The notes beneath the pieces were generated by a model. That model was not told where the DNA came from. It saw nothing but the letters and a program-made list of their open reading frames with translations, and made no database searches. From Ruminococcus sp. (GTDB lineage: Bacteria; Bacillota; Clostridia; Oscillospirales; Acutalibacteraceae): DNA of 42,581 bases. A program made the translations under genes and the position numbers. Positions 15,890-22,582 of this stretch are shown in pieces. The DNA lies in the NCBI GenBank assembly GCA_022510955.1, contig JAFLSM010000019.1, forward strand, positions 1 through 42,581, in the 5' to 3' direction. The stretch's first letter is position 1; every line of letters begins with the position of its first letter.

Positions 15890-15971
15890 CGCCGCTACAA
15901 ACTTATACTAACATCCAATAAAACTTCAAAATCTTTTTGGCTATTAGTATTATATTGCTTGCAAAGCGGCG
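15890..15971. repeat. Full palindromic repeat with outer CGCCGCT/AGCGGCG arms
   Basis: CGCCGCT (15890-15896) and AGCGGCG (15965-15971) are perfect inverted arms. Inside lies a member of the short repeat family (15903-15954): TATACTAAC and CCAATAAAA on the left, TTTTTGGC and TATTAGTA on the right. TTGGCTATTAGTA is at 15937-15949. It sits between the ABC ATPase and SDR-LicD genes and would form a long hairpin in the operon mRNA, possibly affecting processing or relative expression. Confidence 0.65.
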
Positions 15972-15976
15972 ATTGA

Positions 15977-16726
15977 TTATTTTTTCTTTTTTGCCTTTTC
16001 GGCAGCTTTGTTTTCTTCGTAAACCTTTAAAGTTTCCTCAGTAGGACCATCGTGAATGATAGTGCCTTTTTTAAGATAAATTGAGCGTTCACACATTTCC
16101 TTAACGGAACTTGCGTTGTGGCTTACATATAATACGGTAACACCGTTTTCGATAATCTCTTTAATCTTGTTTTTACACTTCTTCTTGAAGGTAGCATCAC
16201 CAACAGATAGAGCCTCGTCAACAACAAGAATGTCCGGTTCAATATTAACATTGATAGCAAATCCAAGACGCATTTTCATACCGCTTGAATATGTGCGAAC
16301 AGGCTGGTCAATATAGTCGCCAAGTTCGGCAAATTCAATGATTTTTTCTTCAATAGTCTTGATATAGCTATCCTTAAGACCAAGGATATAACCCTTAAGA
16401 TAGATGTTTTCTCTGCCCGTCATCTGCATTGAAAAGCCTGCTGTCAGCTCAAGAAGAGCAGCAACCTGACCATTGACAACGATATCACCCTCATCAGGAA
16501 ATGCAACACCGGTAATCATTTTGAGCAGAGTTGATTTACCTGCACCGTTGTCGCCTACAATGCCAACAGATTCACCTTTGTTGATTGTGAAAGACACATT
16601 GTTAAGTGCCTTGTTAGTCTTTGGATTTTTTGGTTTAATAAAAAGTGCTTTGAAGCGTGCCTGATCATTTTTGTAGAGAATGTAGGTCTTACTTACATTT
16701 TTAAAGGTAATAATCGGTTCAGCCAT
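15977..16726 (-). CDS. Polysaccharide / teichoic acid ABC exporter, ATP-binding subunit (Wzt/TagH-like)
   Basis: This 249-aa ATPase pairs with the permease gene just upstream. Walker A GDNGAGKST lies at about 58-66, with the polysaccharide-exporter-type linker AALLELTAGFSMQMTGRENI near 89-108. The signature is YSSGMKMRLGFA (about 147-158), Walker B is ILVVDEAL (about 166-173) and the switch His is in YVSHNASS. It ends in a Lys-rich tail without the carbohydrate-binding extension of longer Wzt proteins. GGGAGGT is 6 nt before ATG 16726; a further in-frame ATG at 16741 would overlap that site. It would export a lipid-linked glycan across the membrane. Confidence 0.93.
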   Translation of the reverse strand: MAEPIITFKNVSKTYILYKNDQARFKALFIKPKNPKTNKALNNVSFTINKGESVGIVGDNGAGKSTLLKMITGVAFPDEGDIVVNGQVAALLELTAGFSMQMTGRENIYLKGYILGLKDSYIKTIEEKIIEFAELGDYIDQPVRTYSSGMKMRLGFAINVNIEPDILVVDEALSVGDATFKKKCKNKIKEIIENGVTVLYVSHNASSVKEMCERSIYLKKGTIIHDGPTEETLKVYEENKAAEKAKKKK

Positions 16727-16740
16727 AAAATTACCTCCCA

Positions 16741-17601
16741 TTAAAGTACATCAGGAAGTTTTTTCCTGAGTCTGTTATAGTTAAAAATACCAAGTGCAAA
16801 GATCACAATAAACTCAGCAAGGAAAATTGCAAGCTCGGTTTTATATGTGAAAAATGCTCTGTTATAAAGGAAACAGTTTCTGTATCCGTTTACAAAGAAG
16901 TTGATTGGATTAAAAAGCATAACTGTTTTGAGCGGTTCTTCAAATCCATATGTGTCATACATAATACCTGAAAGCCAGAAAATACCTGACATAATTGATA
17001 CGATAAGGCTTTCAAAGTCTTTACTGAACGCTGACATTGGTGCCGTTGACCATGAAAGTGCAAGGAAGAAAATGTACATTATCGGACAATATAGGAAAAA
17101 TTGAAGATTATAAATGCTCGGACCGACTGTTATACATACATAGATGTACATTACAATTACAAGCATTATATGAACAAAAAGTCTTGAAAGGGAAGTGTAG
17201 GTTAAAATTGTAGAAACAGGAAATTTAACCTTAGTTATAAACTGCCTGTTGATACTCAAAGTTTTTGCACCCTGGGTTATGCTGTCCTGAATGAAAAACC
17301 AAGGAATGATACCGACAAACATAAATGTAAAGAAGTCAATGGTAAAAGGTTGTGGTCCTCCGAGATTAATGTTAAGATCTCTTAACTGCTTAATACCGCA
17401 GGAAAAAGCAAACCAGTAAACAAAAACCGTGAAGGCAGGTTTTACAAATGCCCATAAAGGACCGATTACTGCACCCTTATAGGTTTTGATAAGCTCGTCT
17501 TTAGCGAGCAGTAAAATTTGTTTGCCAAAGCCCTTGTGTTCTTTGAGAATAGAAAACAAATTGATACATCCTATCTTTCTTAAATTTGCCGAATACGGCA
17601 T
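16741..17601 (-). CDS. Polysaccharide / teichoic acid ABC exporter, permease (Wzm/TagG-like)
   Basis: The 286-aa ABC-2 type permease starts with an amphipathic region and LLLAKDELIKTYKGAVIGPLWA (in part), the conserved entry to the first helix. About six membrane segments follow (for instance AFTVFVYWFAFSCG, FFTFMFVGIIPWFF, HIMLVIVMYIYVCI, LAIFLAEFIVIFALG), with MLFNPINFFVNGYRN before the last ones. It would form the channel with the downstream ATPase. ATG 17601 has no good Shine-Dalgarno; a TTG at codon 15, preceded by AGGATG, is an alternative. A promoter lies 88 bp upstream, and a 10-codon reading frame lies in the leader. Confidence 0.92.
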   Translation of the reverse strand: MPYSANLRKIGCINLFSILKEHKGFGKQILLLAKDELIKTYKGAVIGPLWAFVKPAFTVFVYWFAFSCGIKQLRDLNINLGGPQPFTIDFFTFMFVGIIPWFFIQDSITQGAKTLSINRQFITKVKFPVSTILTYTSLSRLFVHIMLVIVMYIYVCITVGPSIYNLQFFLYCPIMYIFFLALSWSTAPMSAFSKDFESLIVSIMSGIFWLSGIMYDTYGFEEPLKTVMLFNPINFFVNGYRNCFLYNRAFFTYKTELAIFLAEFIVIFALGIFNYNRLRKKLPDVL

Positions 17602-17628
17602 AACTCAAATAATTTGCTGAAATAATAT

Positions 17629-17661
17629 TCAGCGGTACATTTTATTATTGCGAAATTTCAT
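17629..17661 (-). CDS. Possible 10-codon leader peptide upstream of the ABC permease
   Basis: On the minus strand the leader after the promoter contains AGGAAGA, then ATG and ten codons (MKFRNNKMYR) ending in TGA. The stop overlaps a hairpin GCTGAA/TTCAGC that lies between this frame and the permease start. The arrangement looks like a leader peptide with an adjacent structure, but such short frames arise easily by chance. Confidence 0.3.
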   Translation of the reverse strand: MKFRNNKMYR

Positions 17662-17688
17662 ATTTTCTTCCTAAATATACTAACTCAT

Positions 17689-17716
17689 ATTATATTACTT
17701 TTTCACCATTTGTCAA
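17689..17716 (-). promoter_or_regulatory. Promoter of the minus-strand polysaccharide operon
   Basis: On the minus strand TTGACA (17711-17716) and TATAAT (17689-17694) are 16 bp apart. It likely drives permease, ATPase, SDR-LicD and HAD genes, since the gaps between them are short. Confidence 0.75.
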
Positions 17717-17815
17717 TCAAAATGCCTATTAAATTCTGAAAACTTCGCTTTAAAATATAATTTTCTGTAAACTTGTTGAGTCTTAAGATTATTTGAACTA
17801 AAATGATAAGTAGTA

Positions 17816-17844
17816 TTGATTTTAGATGTATTTTAAAGTATAAT
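17816..17844 (+). promoter_or_regulatory. Promoter of the flavodiiron protein gene
   Basis: TTGATT (17816-17821) and TATAAT (17839-17844) are 17 bp apart; the start codon is 41 nt downstream. Confidence 0.7.
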
Positions 17845-17884
17845 GAAATAAATTTAAAATTCTAATATTTGGGAGAGATAACAA

Positions 17885-19048
17885 ATGAAAATTCAAATTT
17901 CAGATGCTGTTAAATATATCGGCGTTGACGATAAAACTATTGACCTTTTTGAAAGTCAATATATTGTTCCAAACGGTATTGCATATAATTCCTATGTTAT
18001 AATGGATGAGAAGATTGCTGTTATGGATACAGTTGACAAGAGAAAAACTGATGAATGGTTTGCAAATCTTGAAGAAGTTCTCGACGGAAAAACACCTGAT
18101 TATCTTATAATCAGCCACCTTGAACCTGATCACGCATCAAATATTAAAGCTCTTGCAGATAAGTACCCTTCAATGAAACTTGTCGGCAATGCAAAAACCT
18201 TTAATATGATGCCACAGTATTTTCAAGATTTTGATTTTGCTGATAGAGCTGTAACAGTTAAAGAGGGCGAAGAATTGGAGCTTGGCTCACATACTTTAAA
18301 ATTCTTTATGGCTCCAATGGTTCATTGGCCTGAGGTTATGGTTTCATATGAAAGTACAGAGAAGATTTTGTTCTCAGCTGACGGATTCGGAAAGTTTGGT
18401 GCTCTTGATACTGATGAGGATTGGGCTTGCGAGGCAAGGCGCTATTACTTTAATATCTGCGGAAAATACGGTGCGCAAGTTCAGGCATTGCTCAAAAAAG
18501 CATCAACACTTGATATTCAAATCATTTGTCCGCTTCACGGTCCTATTTTAACAGAAAATCTTGAATATTATATCAATCTTTATGATACTTGGAGCAAATA
18601 CGAACCTGAAACTGACGGTGTGTTTATTGCATATTGTTCAATTCACGGCAATACAGAGATTGCGGCAAAAAAATTGTTTGATATTCTTCAGTCAAAGACT
18701 GACAAGAAAATTTCGATTGCTGACCTTGCAAGAGAGGATTTGGCAGAGTGTATTGAGGATGCCTTCCGCTATTCAAAGATGATTGTTGCTGCTCCTACAT
18801 ATGATGGCGGTGTTTTTCCGATTATGAATGACTTTTTACACCATCTTAAAATAAAAGGATATAATAGCAGAACAGTCGGTATTATTGAAAATGGTTCATG
18901 GGCACCAATGGCTTCAAAGATTATGAACGAATATTTTGATAATATGAAGAATGTTACTGTTGTTCCTACAAAAGTAACTCTTCGTGCAGCACTAAAAAAT
19001 GATGACATTGCAAACCTTGAACAGCTTGCAGATGAAATTTTTGCATAA
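17885..19048 (+). CDS. Flavodiiron protein (FprA-type A flavoprotein)
   Basis: These enzymes reduce oxygen and/or nitric oxide to protect anaerobes. The 387-aa chain has the metallo-beta-lactamase-like diiron domain followed by a flavodoxin domain. Iron ligands are visible at SHLEPDHASN (H78, E80, D82, H83), MVHWPE, SADGFG and CPLHGP. The flavodoxin part begins near residue 250 with FIAYCSIHGNTEIAA, the FMN phosphate-binding loop. There is no C-terminal rubredoxin, so an external electron donor is expected. GGGAGAGA lies 7 nt upstream of the ATG. The gene stands alone between its promoter and terminator. Confidence 0.95.
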   Translation: MKIQISDAVKYIGVDDKTIDLFESQYIVPNGIAYNSYVIMDEKIAVMDTVDKRKTDEWFANLEEVLDGKTPDYLIISHLEPDHASNIKALADKYPSMKLVGNAKTFNMMPQYFQDFDFADRAVTVKEGEELELGSHTLKFFMAPMVHWPEVMVSYESTEKILFSADGFGKFGALDTDEDWACEARRYYFNICGKYGAQVQALLKKASTLDIQIICPLHGPILTENLEYYINLYDTWSKYEPETDGVFIAYCSIHGNTEIAAKKLFDILQSKTDKKISIADLAREDLAECIEDAFRYSKMIVAAPTYDGGVFPIMNDFLHHLKIKGYNSRTVGIIENGSWAPMASKIMNEYFDNMKNVTVVPTKVTLRAALKNDDIANLEQLADEIFA

Positions 19049-19061
19049 TTAAATAGTGGAC

Positions 19062-19096
19062 AGAACTCACGGTAAGATTGCTGTGAGTTCTTTTTT
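19062..19096 (+). terminator. Terminator of the flavodiiron gene
   Basis: AGAACTCAC (19062-19070) and GTGAGTTCT form the stem, followed by T6. Confidence 0.85.
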
Positions 19097-19098
19097 AC

Positions 19099-19190
19099 TT
19101 TATAGGAAATTGCTTATACATAACAATCGGGCAGTAAAAATTTATAAATAATCAATTCTATCTGCTTGGATAGGTACAGTACATTGGCTG
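19099..19190 (+). repeat. Dispersed 90-bp repeat, copy B
   Basis: It begins TTTATAGGAAATTG and carries CGGGCAGTAAA, then CTATC/GATAG (19158-19173), as in copy A. The second hairpin is degraded (ACAGTACATTGGCTG instead of GCAACC/GGTTGC), which suggests an older or inactive copy. Confidence 0.7.
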
Positions 19191-19385
19191 ATTTATGAGA
19201 AGAAATCACATATTTTGTAATAAGTATATAAAAATTTAACCTTATATTCTATATGTGGAATTGCGTTTTGTTGCAAATGCAATGGATTTATCGTTAAGAA
19301 AGATGTAAAATAATTACAGTAGAAACAAGTAATAGGGGTAATCACTGTTTATAGCACGAAATAGGTGTTTGCTTTTTATAATTAT

Positions 19386-19574
19386 TTAATCATTTTGAAG
19401 TTTTGAAATTAATGGTGGCGTGCTATTTTCATCTATAGGTGCTTGTTTTGTTATTACTCGATATATTCCTTCTATAACCCAATATACCCCGAAAATGGCT
19501 GAAGTTTTTACTTCAGCCATTTTTGTATAAAAAAGCAGCCAGTGGGCTACACATATCCGGGTACAAAACACCAT
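19386..19574 (-). CDS. Doubtful 62-codon frame running out of repeat copy C
   Basis: The frame would encode 62 aa with a central WVIEGIYRVITKQAPIDEN. Its first 13 codons are repeat copy C, and the stem-loop at 19492-19524 falls inside it. No Shine-Dalgarno precedes the ATG. The C-terminal part reads like a real peptide and may be a remnant carried with the repeat. It could equally be chance. Confidence 0.2.
   Translation of the reverse strand: MVFCTRICVAHWLLFYTKMAEVKTSAIFGVYWVIEGIYRVITKQAPIDENSTPPLISKLQND
19492..19524. terminator. Bidirectional stem-loop terminator
   Basis: ATGGCTGAAG (19495-19504) and CTTCAGCCAT (19511-19520) form a perfect 10-bp stem with a 6-nt loop, an A4 tract on the left and T5 on the right. 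No nearby gene obviously needs it, so it may belong to an unannotated transcript or the repeat. Confidence 0.65.
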
Positions 19575-19623
19575 ATAAAAACACTCTTTAGTGCCCGAAT
19601 GTTTCCAAGCAAATTTCTATAAA
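19535..19623 (-). repeat. Dispersed 90-bp repeat, copy C (inverted)
   Basis: Read on the minus strand it begins TTTATAGAAATTTGCTTG, has CGGGCACTAAA, then CCGGATATGTGTAGCCCACT and the hairpin AGCC/GGCT, matching copies A and B in order. Its first hairpin has decayed, but the second is kept and followed by T6. Confidence 0.65.
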
Positions 19624-19836
19624 GTTAAAAAACAAAGTGTACTATACAGCGGAAGTTTCAACTTCGGGAACAAAACTTTTCATAAAAATAAATCTTATGA
19701 AGCGGAAGTAAAAAACGCATATAACGACAGCAAGTTGTTTAGTGATTTTGCCTATGACAAAATATAAAAATTTATGATAAAATAGATACAATGGATAAGC
19801 GAAGTATTAGTGTTATTTTTTAAGAGGTGCAGATTA

Positions 19837-20322
19837 ATGTATAATGTAGATGAAATTGTACTGTACGGTTCAAACGGTGTGTGCAAAATTAAAGAAATTA
19901 CAAGGCAAAAACTTGCAGGAAAAACAATGGAGTATTATGTTCTTAAGCCACTGTTTTCACAGGTATCAACTCTTTTTGTTCCTACAAACAACGAAGCTCT
20001 TGTTTCAAAAATGAGACATATTTTGCCTGAGGATAGAATAAAAGATATTATTGATAATTTATCAGTAATTCCAGAGTGGATTGATGATAAAAATAAGCGT
20101 TTTGACTATTGCAAGGAAACTATAGCAAATGGTGAGTTTGAAGCTGTTGTCAATCTTATTCGTATGTTACGGTTTCACGAGAAAGAGCAAAACAACAAAG
20201 GCAGACATCTTCATATTTCTGATGAGCGCTTTCTAAGAGAGGCTGAGAGTATGGTTTGTGATGAGATTGCGGTTGCACTTAATATTGAACGCAGTGAGAT
20301 TATTCCAATGTTATTAAAGTAA
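19837..20322 (+). CDS. CarD-family transcriptional regulator
   Basis: The 161-aa product has an N-terminal CarD/CdnL/TRCF-type RNA polymerase-interacting domain: MYNVDEIVLYGSNGVCKI, then YYVLKPLFSQVSTLFVPTNN (about 36-55). A helical C-terminal part follows (FEAVVNLIRMLRFHEKEQ, and DERFLREAESMVCDEIAVAL). CarD proteins bind the RNA polymerase beta subunit and affect open-complex stability. AAGAGGTG is about 9 nt before ATG 19837; an in-frame start at 19810 has no such site. It is a single gene followed by a strong terminator. Confidence 0.92.
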   Translation: MYNVDEIVLYGSNGVCKIKEITRQKLAGKTMEYYVLKPLFSQVSTLFVPTNNEALVSKMRHILPEDRIKDIIDNLSVIPEWIDDKNKRFDYCKETIANGEFEAVVNLIRMLRFHEKEQNNKGRHLHISDERFLREAESMVCDEIAVALNIERSEIIPMLLK

Positions 20323-20325
20323 TGA

Positions 20326-20375
20326 CACGACCCCCGAAAGTTAGATTTTTGGTCTAATATTCGGGGGTCGTGTTT
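20326..20375. terminator. Strong bidirectional terminator after the CarD-like gene
   Basis: The 13-nt arms CACGACCCCCGAA (20326-20338) and TTCGGGGGTCGTG (20360-20372) pair perfectly, with further TTAGA/TCTAA pairing inside. Confidence 0.85.
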
Positions 20376-20481
20376 AAATATATGACAAATGATTTTTTGT
20401 ACTAAATACTCATTAAAAAGCAGATAAAACAAAGTTAGATTACTCAAATTGAATGGTCTATATATTAATTAGGGATTGGTA

Positions 20482-20928
20482 TTAATTTGTAAGTCCCGCT
20501 ATCAGTTTTTCGAATGACTCTTCAAAGCGTTTGTCATCATCGCTTGTTCGTTTTTTGGGGCCTTTGATGTGGTGCTTTGATTTTGACATTCTTGCTTTTT
20601 TTGAAATATGCCTGTCCATAAGCAATCCGCCAATGTTGTCATCGGTGAAAATTTTGCCGGACTGATGAATGCAGTAACCGCCCTTTGTCAGCACCATTGC
20701 AGCTACTCCGTAATCTTGGGTAACGGCAACATCACCCTTATTAAGCATATTCACAAGAGCATAATCAACCGCGTCTGCACCTGCACTTATTATTTTGACC
20801 TCACTGTAATCGCTTTGCAAAATATGATTGGTGTCACACAACAGTATGACACCAATGTTATATTTCTTTGCAATTTTTTCGATTATCTTAACAACAGGAC
20901 AAGCGTCTGCGTCAACTAAAATCCTCAT
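20482..20928 (-). CDS. UPF0178 (YaiI/YqxD, DUF188) family protein
   Basis: The 148-aa protein begins with the family hallmark MRILVDADACPV and has GADAVDYALVNMLNKGDVAV, then TQDYGVAAMVL (about 70-80). These acidic positions suggest a PIN-like nuclease fold, although the biochemical function has not been settled to my knowledge. The C-terminal tail is Lys-rich and ends in a helix. Its ATG overlaps the TAA of the cyclophilin gene by one base (TAATG), so the two are translationally coupled. Confidence 0.93.
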   Translation of the reverse strand: MRILVDADACPVVKIIEKIAKKYNIGVILLCDTNHILQSDYSEVKIISAGADAVDYALVNMLNKGDVAVTQDYGVAAMVLTKGGYCIHQSGKIFTDDNIGGLLMDRHISKKARMSKSKHHIKGPKKRTSDDDKRFEESFEKLIAGLTN

Positions 20929-21587
20929 TATTCAAGTGTAATTGAGTTGATTACAGGCTGTTCGTTTGCAAGGATTGTACCGTTGTTGTCAACTGGGTTT
21001 GAATCTTCTGCAATCTTGTCAACAACATCCATACCGTCTGTTACAACGCCGAAAGCAGCATACTGACCATCAAGAAATGTGCTGTCTTGATGAACAATAA
21101 AGAACTGTGAACTTGCACTGTTAGGATCGTTTGAACGAGCCATTGAAATAACGCCTCTTGTGTGTGAAAGGTTATTTTCAAAACCGTTTATCGAAAATTC
21201 GCCTCTGATTGTTTCTTCACTGCCGCCTGTACCGTTGCCAAGCGGATCGCCACCCTGAATCATAAATCCTTCCATGATTCTGTGGAAGGTAAGACCGTCA
21301 TAGAAATGCTCGCTAACAAGTTTCTTGAAGTTTTCAACAGTAATTGGTGCAATCTCAGGCTTTAATTCAATAGTGATTTTTCCGTAGTCTCTAACATCAA
21401 TTATTGCAGTGTTGCCGAGATTTGCTACATCTTCTGTGGAAACTTTTGGATTGGTTTCTGTTGTAATATCGCCTTGTGATGAGCTGTTATCTCCACAGCT
21501 GGAAAGAACAAAGCAAAGTGACATTACTGCAATGATACAAACCAAAGAAAGTGCTTTTGACGAAATTTTTTTAAAAGTAGTTTTCAT
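20928..21587 (-). CDS. Lipoprotein peptidyl-prolyl cis-trans isomerase (cyclophilin type)
   Basis: The 219-aa precursor has a lipoprotein signal (LVCIIAVMSLCFVLSSC, lipobox Cys at 31) and a Ser/Thr-rich linker. The cyclophilin domain starts near residue 60 (AIIDVRDYGKITIEL) with the active-site Arg in FHRIMEGFMIQGGDP, then RGVISMARS, SSQFFIVHQDS and FLDGQYAAFGVV. It should catalyse proline isomerisation of exported proteins outside the membrane. GAGGAA lies about 9 nt before the ATG. The promoter is back to back with that of the second ABC exporter. Confidence 0.95.
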   Translation of the reverse strand: MKTTFKKISSKALSLVCIIAVMSLCFVLSSCGDNSSSQGDITTETNPKVSTEDVANLGNTAIIDVRDYGKITIELKPEIAPITVENFKKLVSEHFYDGLTFHRIMEGFMIQGGDPLGNGTGGSEETIRGEFSINGFENNLSHTRGVISMARSNDPNSASSQFFIVHQDSTFLDGQYAAFGVVTDGMDVVDKIAEDSNPVDNNGTILANEQPVINSITLE

Positions 21588-21620
21588 TTCATTATTCCTC
21601 GTTTCAAAAAATTTACTTTC

Positions 21621-21649
21621 ATTGTATCATTTTTCTTTTTACAAATCAA
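21621..21649 (-). promoter_or_regulatory. Promoter of the cyclophilin / UPF0178 pair
   Basis: On the minus strand TTGATT (21644-21649) and TACAAT (21621-21626) are 17 bp apart. Confidence 0.65.
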
Positions 21650-21656
21650 CCTTAAT

Positions 21657-21685
21657 TTGACACACAATATTTAATATGATAAAAT
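21657..21685 (+). promoter_or_regulatory. Promoter of the second polysaccharide exporter
   Basis: TTGACA (21657-21662) and TAAAAT (21680-21685) are 17 bp apart. Its -35 lies only 7 bp from the -35 of the divergent promoter. Confidence 0.7.
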
Positions 21686-21736
21686 TTTAATATATAATAT
21701 AGCGATTTAAACAAAAGATTTGAATGGGGTGACGAA

Positions 21737-22579
21737 ATGCAGAATGATGATATAACATCTGTAAGTTCTAAACGCGGATTTTTAAGTCTTAATTTGCGTG
21801 AAATATGGAAATATCGTGACCTGATTAAACTGTTTGTTCAAAGAGATTTTAAAAATACCTACAAGCAAACGGTTCTTGGCCCGTTGTGGATTGTCATCAA
21901 GCCTTTTCTTTCTACTTTTGTTTTTACTGTAGTATTTGGTTTGATTGCAAATATTTCAACTGACGGAATGCCTCAGTTTGTTTTTTATATGGCAGGTAAC
22001 ATCTTATGGTCATTTTTTTCAGGATGTCTGAACAGTGCTTCGTCAACATTTATCAGCAACGCAAGAATGTTTTCAAAGGTGTATTTTCCTCGTCTTGCTG
22101 TGCCTGTTTCAAAGATAATTTATAATGGAATTAATTTTTTAATTCAGTTTGCAATGTTTGTTGCTTTGGTTGTTTTTTATACAATAAAAGGGTCAAATGT
22201 TCATCCAAATATGATTGTTCTTCTTACACCTATACTGCTTGTTATGTCGGCTGTACTTGGTTCGGGATGCGGACTGATAATTTCATCAATGACTACAAAA
22301 TATCGTGACCTCGGTGTGCTTGTATCATTTGGCGTAACTCTGTGGATGTATATAACTCCTGTTGTTTGGCCTGTTTCACAAGTAAGTGAAAGTTTTAGGT
22401 GGATTGTTCTAATAAACCCTGTTGCTCCTATTGTGGAAACCTTCCGTTATGCTTTCCTCGGAAGCGGTACATTTTATTGGCAATATCTGCTTTTATCTTT
22501 TGGAGTTACAGTTGTAATCGGATTTTTCGGAATGGTAATTTTCAATCAGGTGGAAAAGAACTTTATTGATATGGTGTAA
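21737..22579 (+). CDS. Polysaccharide / teichoic acid ABC exporter, permease (Wzm/TagG-like), second set
   Basis: This 280-aa ABC-2 permease begins with the conserved entry KLFVQRDFKNTYKQTVLGPL (about 31-50) and has about six membrane segments (for example FVFTVVFGLIA, FLIQFAMFVALVVFY, VLLTPILLVMSAVLG, LLLSFGVTVVIGFFGMVIF). The typical INPVAPIVETFRYAFLG precedes the last helix. GGGGTG lies 5 nt before the ATG. The partner ATPase begins 3 nt after the stop. It is only a distant relative of the permease at 16741-17601, so the two systems probably export different polymers or serve different steps. Confidence 0.93.
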   Translation: MQNDDITSVSSKRGFLSLNLREIWKYRDLIKLFVQRDFKNTYKQTVLGPLWIVIKPFLSTFVFTVVFGLIANISTDGMPQFVFYMAGNILWSFFSGCLNSASSTFISNARMFSKVYFPRLAVPVSKIIYNGINFLIQFAMFVALVVFYTIKGSNVHPNMIVLLTPILLVMSAVLGSGCGLIISSMTTKYRDLGVLVSFGVTLWMYITPVVWPVSQVSESFRWIVLINPVAPIVETFRYAFLGSGTFYWQYLLLSFGVTVVIGFFGMVIFNQVEKNFIDMV

Positions 22580-22582
22580 GCT

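Larger units (their letters stand above)
19191..19836. other. Gene-poor, repeat-rich intergenic region
   Basis: Between the flavodiiron and CarD-like genes there is no convincing protein gene. The stretch holds repeat copy C on the minus strand, a strong bidirectional stem-loop at 19492-19524 and a doubtful 62-codon minus-strand frame. Near 19754-19783 a weak promoter-like pair (ATGACA, 18 bp, TAAAAT) may serve the CarD-like gene. The rest is AT-rich with nothing recognised. Confidence 0.6.
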
